Below, piece after piece: positions 15,515-22,833 of a stretch of 25,348 bases of DNA (the first letter of the stretch is position 1; every line of letters starts with the position of its first letter). Position numbers and translations under genes: made by a program. The notes beneath the pieces are model-generated. The model saw only the letters and a list, made by a program, of their open reading frames with translations. It was not told where the DNA came from and made no database searches. This DNA comes from Actinomycetes bacterium (lineage in GTDB: Bacteria > Actinomycetota > Actinomycetes > S36-B12 > GCA-2699445), in NCBI GenBank assembly GCA_022600255.1, contig JAHZKU010000289.1:1-25348 (forward strand). The letters run 5' to 3'.

Positions 15515-16825
15515 CTACCACTGCGAGGCGATGAAAATTTGGCAGGCCAGCGCGACCGGCACCGAAGCGGCCACCCAGCGCCGACGCGGACCAGGGACGG
15601 CGGCCGCTAGCGCGATCCAGTACACCAGCGGTAGCCAAATTCGCTCGACTTCGCCCCGCATGTATCCCGAGAGGGAGCCGAACAGGGCTCCGAACAATGC
15701 CAGCCAGATCAACCACTTCACCGGGGCGGGCAAACTTCCACTTCCCGGTAGGCCAGCCAGGGCAGCTGGCCCTACCAGGGTGGCGAGGACCACTAGGTTC
15801 GCGATGGCGAAGTACCAATAGGGTCGCACCGAGGCGGCGTCTAGTTCCCAGGCGGTTTGTGTGGCAAAGATGCCCTCGTACAGGGTGAAGCCTGCTAGTG
15901 CCCAGCCGACCGGAACTAGCAAGGCCACACCGGCGCAGACAGCGGTGGCGATCCAATCACGCTGCACGAACACCACTGCCAGCAAGATCACCCCCATGGG
16001 TAGTAATCCATACGACAAGAATGGACACATTCCGAGGAGCACGCCGCCGGGCAAGGCCCACCATAGATTTCGGTGCGCCATCGCCAGAAATGCGACCCCC
16101 CAGGCCAGCACGCCAGCGAAGAATGCGTCCGGGCTGGTCCCGATCCAGACCGCGGCGGGCACGACCACCACGACCGGCATGGCCCGGCGGAACATCTCTT
16201 CTCCTGCCAGGATTTTGACAGTCACCGCCACTGCCGCGAGGGCGCTGGTTCCGACGAACACGTACATCAACGCGATCGCAACATCAGAAGTGACGCCGAT
16301 CCTGGCCAGCAGCGTGAGGAACACCACCAGACCAGGGGGATGGCCTTTGACATGGGTGGGATAGTCCAAAATATCGTCGGTAAAGGTGGCGACGAATTCA
16401 GATAAATCCGCATCCGCCAGCGGGACCACCCGAAGGTAGTCGTCGGCCTTGGTCAACGGCAGCGTCAGATCTTCAGTACCGCGCACTGTTGTCAGCGCCA
16501 GCGTCCACGCGGAGGCAGCCAGCCATCCGGTCACCAACAGTGGCCGCCAGCCTAGCGATTGGGCCAGTGTGGGTAGGTAGATCACCGCAGCGGCCGCCAG
16601 CGCCAAGACCATCAAGATCCCGGGTTCAATCTCGAGATTGAACCCGCCCAGGAAAGGTTGGGAGCCGGCCAGGACGAGATCGTAGCCCTGTTCCCCCAAC
16701 CATTCGCCCCAGTACCAGGTGGCTGGTAGGGCCACGGCCCACAGTACAATCGGCCAGAGCTGCGCTCTTGCCAGTTCCACGGCAGCACCTTGTGGCTCGC
16801 GGGCTTGGGGCGCGGACGTGCTCAC
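15515..16825 (-). CDS. Multi-spanning membrane protein, GT-C glycosyltransferase-like
   Basis: The 436-residue product has roughly ten hydrophobic segments spread over its length. A large polar loop after the third segment carries D-Y-P-T-H-V-K-G-H-P-P-G-L. That histidine- and proline-rich loop and the overall topology suggest a GT-C/GT39-like enzyme that transfers sugar from a lipid carrier outside the membrane. This is an inference and no family signature is certain. The open frame reaches ATG 16849, but GTG 16825 is preceded at seven bases by an excellent -10 (TAATCT), so I prefer a leaderless start there. It is divergent from the GT2 gene. Confidence 0.75.
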   Translation of the reverse strand: MSTSAPQAREPQGAAVELARAQLWPIVLWAVALPATWYWGEWLGEQGYDLVLAGSQPFLGGFNLEIEPGILMVLALAAAAVIYLPTLAQSLGWRPLLVTGWLAASAWTLALTTVRGTEDLTLPLTKADDYLRVVPLADADLSEFVATFTDDILDYPTHVKGHPPGLVVFLTLLARIGVTSDVAIALMYVFVGTSALAAVAVTVKILAGEEMFRRAMPVVVVVPAAVWIGTSPDAFFAGVLAWGVAFLAMAHRNLWWALPGGVLLGMCPFLSYGLLPMGVILLAVVFVQRDWIATAVCAGVALLVPVGWALAGFTLYEGIFATQTAWELDAASVRPYWYFAIANLVVLATLVGPAALAGLPGSGSLPAPVKWLIWLALFGALFGSLSGYMRGEVERIWLPLVYWIALAAAVPGPRRRWVAASVPVALACQIFIASQW

Positions 16826-16832
16826 GAGGTCG

Positions 16833-16852
16833 AGATTAGTCTGTGTCATAGT
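16833..16852. promoter_or_regulatory. Compact divergent promoter pair
   Basis: On the minus strand TAATCT (16838-16833) lies seven bases before GTG 16825. On the plus strand CATAGT (16847-16852) lies eight bases before ATG 16861. Neither start has a ribosome site. The two -10 boxes are back to back, so each promoter's -35 region overlaps the other gene's start. Confidence 0.45.
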
Positions 16853-16860
16853 TGGCGATC

Positions 16861-17502
16861 ATGGCCACTCTCGTACTGCCCTGCCTTAACGAGGTCCAGG
16901 CGCTGCAGTGGATTGCCAAGCGCGTCCCCCCTGACATGGACATGCTGGTGGCTGACAACGGGTCCTCTGATGGCAGCCAGGAGGTTGCGCGCGACCTCGG
17001 TGCGCAGGTAATTGAGGTGCCGCAGCGTGGGTATGGCGCGGCCGTACACGCCGGTGTGACGGCGGCTCGTCCGGGCCTTGTGGCTGTCATGGACGCCGAT
17101 GCCACCTTCGATCCGACTGATCTTGCGCCGCTGCTAGAGGCGGTTCGAGCCGGTGTCGACTTGGCGGCTTGTGTGCGACAGCCCGTGTCTACCGCAGCGA
17201 TGCCCTGGCAGAGCAGAGCCGGCAATGCCTACCTATCTTGGCGGCTGCGGCACAAGACTGGCTTGGCCATCCACGACATCGGGCCAGTCCGGGTCTTCAA
17301 CCGGGATCCATACCTGGCGCTTGGGATCCAAGATCGGGCTTTCGGCTATCCAATGGAGGTTTTTGTACGCGCGGCACAGGCCGGCTGGACGTTCTCGGAG
17401 TTACCAATGCCCTATCGGGAGCGAATCGGCAAGTCGAAGGTCACGGGCAGTCTGATGGGCTCGATTCGGGCCACCCGTGATTTATGGCGGGCCACCCCAT
17501 GA
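16861..17502 (+). CDS. Family 2 glycosyltransferase (polyprenol-phosphate type)
   Basis: The 213-residue GT-A-fold enzyme starts TLVLPCLNEVQALQWI. It has VADNGSSDGSQEVA, the donor-metal motif VMDADATFDP and R-G-Y-G-A-A-V-H, as in dolichol/polyprenol-phosphate sugar transferases (DPM1-like). It has no clear membrane segment. A likely role is loading a sugar onto a polyprenol-phosphate carrier on the cytoplasmic face for later use by a membrane transferase such as the divergent neighbour. ATG 16861 fits the family start; TTG 16852 is the alternative. Its stop overlaps the next start as ATGA, indicating an operon with translational coupling. Confidence 0.88.
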   Translation: MATLVLPCLNEVQALQWIAKRVPPDMDMLVADNGSSDGSQEVARDLGAQVIEVPQRGYGAAVHAGVTAARPGLVAVMDADATFDPTDLAPLLEAVRAGVDLAACVRQPVSTAAMPWQSRAGNAYLSWRLRHKTGLAIHDIGPVRVFNRDPYLALGIQDRAFGYPMEVFVRAAQAGWTFSELPMPYRERIGKSKVTGSLMGSIRATRDLWRATP

Positions 17503-18140
17503 CCAACTACGGCGTGCTGGTTGTCGCAAAAGCGCCGGTACCGGGCCGCGTGAAGACCAGGCTCCAGCCGAGCTTCAGTGCGGTAGAGGCCGCACAACTC
17601 GCGGGTGCGGCGTTGCAGGACACGATGGCGGTGGCCTCCGGGGCAGCCTGGCTCGGTGTCGCCTTGGACTTGTCGGGCCTGGCGCGAGTGCCTAGATGGA
17701 TTCCCGGCGAGGTATTCCCACAGGTTCAGGGGAGTCTTGGCGCGCGACTAGATGCCGCGTTCGCTGAGGCGCGGGTCCGCACCGAACTTCCGATTGTGTT
17801 GCTGGGGATGGATACGCCGCAGGTGACCCAGCAGAACCTGGCCGATGTCGTGCAGGGTCTAGCGGACGCGGACTTTGTGCTTGGCCGCGCCCGCGACGGT
17901 GGTTTCTGGACCCTAGCCACTGCGGGGCCGCTGCCTCCGGTCCTGGCTGGTGTGCCGATGAGCGCGTCGGATACTGCTGATCGCACGTGCGCTGCGCTGG
18001 CGGCCCACGGTTCTGTGAGGTTCGCCGCGACCCTAGAAGACGTTGATGATGCGGCCTCGGCCGCCCGCGTTGCGCGGCTGGTCCCGGATTCGGCTTTTGG
18101 CAAATCCCATGCTCGACTGCTGGCCGGCAAAGCAACATGA
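17499..18140 (+). CDS. DUF2064 / TIGR04282-type GT-A family protein
   Basis: The 213-residue product starts Y-G-V-L-V-V-A-K-A-P-V-P-G-R-V-K-T-R-L, the signature of the DUF2064 family. The family is related to nucleotidyl- and glycosyltransferases and is often annotated as TIGR04282 glycosyltransferase. Further motifs are LLGMDTPQV and the C-terminal-half D-A-D-F-V-L-G-R-A-R-D-G-G-F. No activity can be assigned from sequence. ATG 17499 overlaps the GT2 stop by four bases, so the two proteins are probably made in fixed proportion and work in one pathway. An in-frame ATG at 17484 is less likely. Confidence 0.87.
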   Translation: MTNYGVLVVAKAPVPGRVKTRLQPSFSAVEAAQLAGAALQDTMAVASGAAWLGVALDLSGLARVPRWIPGEVFPQVQGSLGARLDAAFAEARVRTELPIVLLGMDTPQVTQQNLADVVQGLADADFVLGRARDGGFWTLATAGPLPPVLAGVPMSASDTADRTCAALAAHGSVRFAATLEDVDDAASAARVARLVPDSAFGKSHARLLAGKAT

Positions 18141-18214
18141 CAGACTTACACGTTCAGGGAGCCCAGACCCGCCGTGGCCCCTCAATAGCTGCGAAGGACG
18201 TGAGGTGAAGACTG

Positions 18215-18931
18215 ATGGCCGAGGGCGTTTCCGAGCCGCTGCGACTGTTGCCCGAGTCAGTTGATACTGTCCCGGCACCTATCCACAACACGACCTCGCC
18301 GAGCCCGGTTTGGCCAGATGATGAGGTGTTTGCCCATGCCCTGCACCACGGCACAGGTCTGGATCTGCTGCACCACAACGGTCATCGCGTGCCTCTGGCC
18401 GTGCACCGTTGGCTGGCGGCGCCCGACCGGGCCGATGAGTCCCTCCTGCAACGTTGCTCGGGCCGGACGTTAGACATCGGGTGCGGTCCGGGCCGTTTCT
18501 CGATTGCGCTCGCGCAGCGTGGGATCTTCTGCTTGGGCATCGACGTCACGAGCAAAGCCGTGGAGCTGGCGCGCAGCAACGGTGCGAATGTGCTTTGCGC
18601 CTCCGTGTTTGATCCCCTGCCGACCGAAGGCGAGTGGGACACCGTCCTGCTGGCAGACGGGAACCTGGGAATTGCGGGTGATCCGGATCGTTTGTTGGCC
18701 CGGGCTCATCACCTCCTTCGTGCCGGTGGCCGACTGTTGGTGGAGGCTGCAGTCAGCGATGTTGATGAGGTTGTACCCGTGCAACTCTCGAATGGCAGTG
18801 GCAACAGCCGGGTGTTCCATTGGGCGCACGTGGGTGCGGAAGCGGCCGTGCAGCGGGCTCGGGCCGTCGGCTTTTCGCACACGGAAACCTGGCGGTCACT
18901 GGGCCGGGTCTTTGTCTCCTTTGACCGATGA
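18215..18931 (+). CDS. Class I SAM-dependent methyltransferase
   Basis: The 238-residue protein has a Rossmann-type SAM-binding motif LDIGCGPGRFSIALAQ near residue 87, followed by the acidic end of strand 2 in CLGIDVTSKAVELA. Post-II motifs are DTVLLADGNLGIAGDP and L-R-A-G-G-R-L-L-V-E. The substrate is not evident; position downstream of two transferase genes suggests a sugar- or lipid-linked intermediate. It begins 74 bases after the DUF2064 gene. The 3' end overlaps that of the convergent small membrane protein by 36 bases. Confidence 0.87.
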   Translation: MAEGVSEPLRLLPESVDTVPAPIHNTTSPSPVWPDDEVFAHALHHGTGLDLLHHNGHRVPLAVHRWLAAPDRADESLLQRCSGRTLDIGCGPGRFSIALAQRGIFCLGIDVTSKAVELARSNGANVLCASVFDPLPTEGEWDTVLLADGNLGIAGDPDRLLARAHHLLRAGGRLLVEAAVSDVDEVVPVQLSNGSGNSRVFHWAHVGAEAAVQRARAVGFSHTETWRSLGRVFVSFDR

Positions 18932-19333
18932 CCGACTCATGCGCTCACGCACAACTGCGGTGAGCACCGTGCCAATCGCAATCAGGCCGAGAACGATGGC
19001 CAGATTGCGGGGATAGTCCAAGGGAAGTAGCGACGGATTGTCCGGTTGACGCCCACCGGCAATCAGTACTGGAATCGCCATGATAACCAGCACACCGGCC
19101 ACGATGAATCCCGACTGCACGTAGGCCCGAAACCGCGCAGGAATCAAGCGGCCAATGGCCCAACCCCCAGCTGCCACTAGCCCAGCGAGCAGGATGTCGT
19201 GGATCAGCACCCCAGCCACGATCCAGATGCCTAGGTTCGCGAAGGTGGATTGTGGGATGGTCTCGTACAGTGTCCACCCTCCGAACGCCATCACCACAGT
19301 GCCGATGGCAATGAGGAATACGCGCAGGATCAC
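18896..19333 (-). CDS. Small four-helix membrane protein
   Basis: The 145-residue product has four hydrophobic segments: I-L-R-V-F-L-I-A-I-G-T-V-V-M at the start, then L-G-I-W-I-V-A-G-V-L-I-H-D-I-L, a third near F-I-V-A-G-V-L-V-I-M-A and a fourth L-A-I-V-L-G-L-I-A-I-G-T-V-L. It ends in a charged tail. GTG 19333 overlaps the TGA of the molybdopterin oxidoreductase (GTGA), with GGAGGT just upstream, so the two are translationally coupled and this is probably a membrane partner of that enzyme. The frame is open much further upstream, but that stretch is the antisense-like shadow of the oxidoreductase gene. No family is recognised. Confidence 0.8.
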   Translation of the reverse strand: MILRVFLIAIGTVVMAFGGWTLYETIPQSTFANLGIWIVAGVLIHDILLAGLVAAGGWAIGRLIPARFRAYVQSGFIVAGVLVIMAIPVLIAGGRQPDNPSLLPLDYPRNLAIVLGLIAIGTVLTAVVRERMSRSSVKGDKDPAQ

Positions 19334-20601
19334 GTGACCTCCAAGCGGTTGACCCACTTGGTCTGCAGAACACCGGGCCGATTCGGGGCCATGATGCGGG
19401 CCGGGTAGCCGTGATCCAGATCCAACGGTTCGCCGTTGAGTTGCAGCGCCAGAATCGTCAGAGGGTGATTTGCGAACTGGCTCGGCAGTTGGCTTCGCCC
19501 GAACAGCCCTCCGTCCTCCAAGGACATCACCCTGACGTTGGAGGTGGGTCCCCCTCCAGCGAGGCGGACCAGTTCCTGCATCTGAATCCCAACCCAGGCC
19601 GCGTTGGCACTCCACCCCTCGACACAGGAGATCGGCAGTACCACCTCGGTCTGGGGCATTTCCCGCAACTCGGCCAGGGTGAACTCTTGGCTTTGGGCGC
19701 CGACCAGCGTCAGGCGATAGCTGTTCCCGACTGTCAGTGGGGTGACCTTCGCCGCCTTTGCTGTGCGATTCACCGGCACGTTTTGCGGCCCAATCGACGG
19801 AATCCTGGGAGCCAACGCGGCGACGTCTTGTAGGGGCGCGACGGTCTGTCCCACCGTGGTGACGGTCACCGCACCCACCGCTAGGCCCCCGGTGACCAAC
19901 AGCCCGCGCCGGGTCAAGGAGCCATCTGCGTCTCGTGGGTTCTCGGTGCTGGCGGTGAGAGACGTTGCGGCCGCGGAGCCGCTGACCGCCCCCGGCTCGG
20001 CCGTCGCGTCGGGCTCGGTGTCGGCGTCGGTGTCTAGTGAGCCCACGGCAGGGGGCAAGACCACGTTGTGACGGCGGCGCAGCGCCTTGGCGATGTCCGA
20101 GCCGTGCACACCTAGATGCACCAAGATCGCACCCACAATCACAAAAGCGATCGCGTAGTGGGTGGCCACAAACGGAAACTCCCAGGGATAGAACTGAGTG
20201 TTGTTCAACATTCCGGTTGCTAGCTGCAGAATCATGGCGCCAACAAGAATGAAGATGGAAAGTCGCTCCAGGCCGTGCAAGACGGACTTGATCGGCGGCC
20301 ACGCCCACAACCTTGGGTAGACCGACCAGAGCTTGAGGAGCAACAGCGGGATCGCTGCGATGCCAGCGATCATGTGGACGCCTTGCGACACTCGATAAGC
20401 CGATGCGGGAATCGGAGGAATGGTCAGCCAGTCCACTGGCTTCTGCTGGACATGACTGTAGAGCCCGGTGACGAAACACAATACGACGGCGGTGGCCAGC
20501 GAGATTCCGATAATGGTGGTGCCTCGCTTGGAACGCAACGCACTGGAGAAGGCGCCGGGCTGGAACGGCAGCAGCGGGGGAGGGTTGGTCAACAGCGGCA
20601 C
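19330..20601 (-). CDS. Molybdopterin oxidoreductase with N-terminal cytochrome b561-like domain
   Basis: The 423-residue protein has four membrane helices at about 28-50, 70-93, 108-130 and 145-168. Histidines at 76, 109, 148 and 162/166 could bind b-type haem. A Ser/Thr/Asp-rich linker leads to a twin-arginine motif S-L-T-R-R-G-L-L (Arg231-232) and a fifth hydrophobic helix. The C-terminal sulfite oxidase/MsrP-like domain has the probable molybdenum ligand Cys326 in PISCVEGWSANAAW. The predicted topology places this domain outside the cell, passing electrons to or from the haem domain. The substrate is unknown. GTG 20601 is preceded by TACGAT at six bases, so the transcript is probably leaderless. 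Confidence 0.88.
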   Translation of the reverse strand: MPLLTNPPPLLPFQPGAFSSALRSKRGTTIIGISLATAVVLCFVTGLYSHVQQKPVDWLTIPPIPASAYRVSQGVHMIAGIAAIPLLLLKLWSVYPRLWAWPPIKSVLHGLERLSIFILVGAMILQLATGMLNNTQFYPWEFPFVATHYAIAFVIVGAILVHLGVHGSDIAKALRRRHNVVLPPAVGSLDTDADTEPDATAEPGAVSGSAAATSLTASTENPRDADGSLTRRGLLVTGGLAVGAVTVTTVGQTVAPLQDVAALAPRIPSIGPQNVPVNRTAKAAKVTPLTVGNSYRLTLVGAQSQEFTLAELREMPQTEVVLPISCVEGWSANAAWVGIQMQELVRLAGGGPTSNVRVMSLEDGGLFGRSQLPSQFANHPLTILALQLNGEPLDLDHGYPARIMAPNRPGVLQTKWVNRLEVT

Positions 20602-20607
20602 AATCGC

Positions 20608-20613
20608 ATCGTA
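20608..20613 (-). promoter_or_regulatory. -10 element of a probable leaderless oxidoreductase promoter
   Basis: On the minus strand TACGAT (20613-20608) is followed by six bases and GTG 20601. No ribosome site is present. The -35 region is not recognisable. Confidence 0.45.
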
Positions 20614-20751
20614 TGGCGGTTCGAGCTGGTTCGAGATGCTGTTATCTCAGAACCCTGCATTGACCGACCTGCGGGCCATCCAGAACTGTCGGCGAGATTC
20701 CTACGGACTGCACCGTCCGATCACCAGTGAACATCGCCGAGGAGACCTACA

Positions 20752-20779
20752 ACTACTAGCTGCGCTGGCAGCTAGTAGT
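20752..20779 (-). terminator. Terminator hairpin overlapping the response-regulator stop
   Basis: ACTACTAGCTGC (20752-20763) and GCAGCTAGTAGT (20768-20779) form a perfect 12-bp stem with a four-base loop. The regulator's TAG stop lies inside the promoter-proximal arm. In the minus direction it is followed by TGTAGG, with little U-run. It should end the two-component operon before the oxidoreductase promoter. Confidence 0.7.
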
Positions 20780-21442
20780 GTTTGGAGAACCAAAGGGCGG
20801 CTTGGACCCGATCCGCGACTCCTAGGGCGGCATACACAGCAGTCAGATGAGCCTTCACCGTCTTCTCGCTGATCCCCAGTCTTCGAGCGATCTTCCGGTT
20901 GGACAGGCCTTCAGCGACCAAACCCAGAACCTCTTTCTGTTTCTCGGTCAGCTGTGGAGCTCCGAAGTCGACTGATCCGACTGGGTCGGGGCGTCTGCGC
21001 GCTTCGAGTATGGTGCGGGCCGCCCGGGGATCTAGCGGTGATCCGCCGGCGTGGGCCGATCGGACGGCGTCGATGATCTGATCTGGGGTGGCGTCTTTCA
21101 TGAGGTAGCCGACGGCGCCCGCGTCGAGCGCCGCCGTCACGTTGTCGGTGTCGCCGAAGGTGGTAAGGACAACTACCGCTGAGCCCGTGTGGGTGTTGTC
21201 GATCGCTTCGGTCGCCTCAATCCCACCCATTCGTGGCATGGCTAGGTCCATCAGGATTACATGGGGATGCAACTGCTCGGCCAGAGACACACTTCGGTCC
21301 CGTCGACAGCCTCGCCGACAACCTCGATCCCGGTCGCACTGGTCAGCAAATGCGAAAGACCCTGTCGCACGATGGCGTGGTCGTCGGCGATGAGAACTCT
21401 GATAGGGGCGGCATTCGAGGAGGGGATGGGTATTGCAGTCAT
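20772..21442 (-). pseudogene. NarL/FixJ-type response regulator, frameshifted
   Basis: ATG 21442 opens a frame with RVLIADDHAIVRQGLSHLL and GIEVVGEAVDGTE, which then runs out of frame and stops near 21257. In the next frame the receiver continues S-L-A-E-Q-L-H-P-H-V-I-L-M-D-L-A-M-P with the phospho-acceptor Asp, then VVVLTTFGD, GAVGYLMKDA and a LuxR-type helix-turn-helix LTEKQKEVLGLVAEGLSNRK. Restoring one base within GTGTG at 21288-21292 gives a normal 223-residue regulator. The start overlaps the kinase stop as ATGA. As written, no full-length regulator can be made without frameshifting. A mutation and an assembly error are both possible. Confidence 0.85.
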
Positions 21443-22767
21443 CTCGCATCCGACAATTCGGTCATACCCGCCTCCTCGAACGAGTATGTCAGGGTAGTGC
21501 CGCGACCGGGTTTGCTCTCAACGGCGAGGGAGCCTCCAGTGTCTCTGGCCAGAGCCTGTAGGAGTTGTAGTCCGACATGACCCTCGGGGACGACGCCTGG
21601 GTCGAAGCCTACGCCGTCGTCGCTGATGACCAAGCGGAGTAGAGGGCCCTCCCGTCGCAGCGTGACATGAACCCAGCTGGCCCGCGAGTGTTTCGAAATG
21701 TTTACTAGGGCCTCACGCACCATCCGGTAACAGTTCAGTTGGTGCTCTTCGGAGAGTGAGCTGGTGTCCTTCAAATCCACTTCGCTATGGATGCCCACAG
21801 GCAGTTGGTCGACCAAGTCATTCAGGGCTGCCGAGAGTCCTGTGTTGGCAATGTTGGGCGGATAGATCTCGACTAGGAGAGTTCGCAAGCCGGTCACGGC
21901 CTGCCGCACCTGTTCCGAGGCTGTGCGCAGGCGACTCGCGGCGGTTTGGTCTCCTGACTCCGTGCACCACGCGGCCACACCGGCGACAGAGAACGCCACC
22001 CCTGCGAGATCCTGCACCACTCCGTCGTGCAGATCAGCAGCGATCCGTCGGCGTTCGGCGTCGGAGGCATCAATCGCCCGTCTGAGGAGCTGCTCGCGCT
22101 GTCGCTGTTCCCGGCTCAGTCTGCGGGCCATGCGGTACCCCAGACCGACCAAGATCAGCGTCAGCACGATTAAGGATCCAGCGATCAGAGGGACGAGAGA
22201 AAGGGTCATGCGCGTCACGTCAGCGCTGAGTGAGTCCGGTCGCTGGTAGGTTTCGAGCAGGTAATGCTGCCCGTCCGAGCCGGTGGCCTGGAGGTAGACC
22301 TCGACCAGATTTTCTCCGACTTCGTCCAGTCGATTCTCCGGTTTGGTTAGATCGGAAACCTCGGCTTCGGCCCCGCCCTCCGCGAGGACCCGCCGGGCCT
22401 CGCCGCTGAGGGGGAAGCTCGAGCCGATCAGCTCAGGATTATTGGAGTAGATGATCTGACCGGACGCGTCCCAGACGCGCACGATGACGATGGTGTCGCC
22501 GAGGACTGAACGACGGACAAGTTCATCCAGAGCGCTCGTCGCATCCCGGTCGCCGTCCTTGAGTGAGGGCACCAGTAGAGGCTCGACCGCGGTCTGAGCA
22601 AGAAGTTTGGTGTTGCCAATCGCATTCCGTTCGGCCTCTTGCGCGACCACCTGGATGGTCAGCCAGACCGTCAGAGCAGCAAGTGCGACAAGGATCAGCA
22701 CCCCGGGGACCGCGAAGCGGATCAGTTCGCGGCGGACCGAAGGCAACGACTCCTCGGATGCGTCCAC
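21439..22767 (-). CDS. Membrane sensor histidine kinase (NarX/DesK class)
   Basis: The 442-residue kinase has a membrane helix at about 17-42, an extracellular sensor region of some 145 residues and a second helix at about 188-213. The dimerisation and phosphorylation helix ERRRIAADLHDGVVQDLAGV puts the phospho-accepting His at 247, of the HisKA_3 type. A HATPase domain follows with REALVNISKHSRASWVHV, ISDDGVGFDPG and the late loop GRGTTLTYSFEEAG. The ligand is unknown. It probably phosphorylates the overlapping regulator gene product. GTG 22767 has no ribosome site but has GACAAT six bases before it, consistent with leaderless expression. Confidence 0.92.
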   Translation of the reverse strand: MDASEESLPSVRRELIRFAVPGVLILVALAALTVWLTIQVVAQEAERNAIGNTKLLAQTAVEPLLVPSLKDGDRDATSALDELVRRSVLGDTIVIVRVWDASGQIIYSNNPELIGSSFPLSGEARRVLAEGGAEAEVSDLTKPENRLDEVGENLVEVYLQATGSDGQHYLLETYQRPDSLSADVTRMTLSLVPLIAGSLIVLTLILVGLGYRMARRLSREQRQREQLLRRAIDASDAERRRIAADLHDGVVQDLAGVAFSVAGVAAWCTESGDQTAASRLRTASEQVRQAVTGLRTLLVEIYPPNIANTGLSAALNDLVDQLPVGIHSEVDLKDTSSLSEEHQLNCYRMVREALVNISKHSRASWVHVTLRREGPLLRLVISDDGVGFDPGVVPEGHVGLQLLQALARDTGGSLAVESKPGRGTTLTYSFEEAGMTELSDAR

Positions 22768-22773
22768 GGTCTC

Positions 22774-22779
22774 ATTGTC
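22774..22779 (-). promoter_or_regulatory. -10 element of the two-component operon promoter
   Basis: GACAAT on the minus strand is followed by six bases and GTG 22767. The -35 region is not clear. Confidence 0.4.
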
Positions 22780-22833
22780 TCGCCAGACCGGGCGAATTTC
22801 CGGACTTCTGCCGCTCTACTAGTTGATATCAGA

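Noticed and set aside
19334..20479. Upstream part of the long open frame that ends with the small membrane protein
   Set aside because: This part is Arg/His-rich and out of frame over the oxidoreductase gene. The real gene begins at GTG 19333, where hydrophobic helices start.
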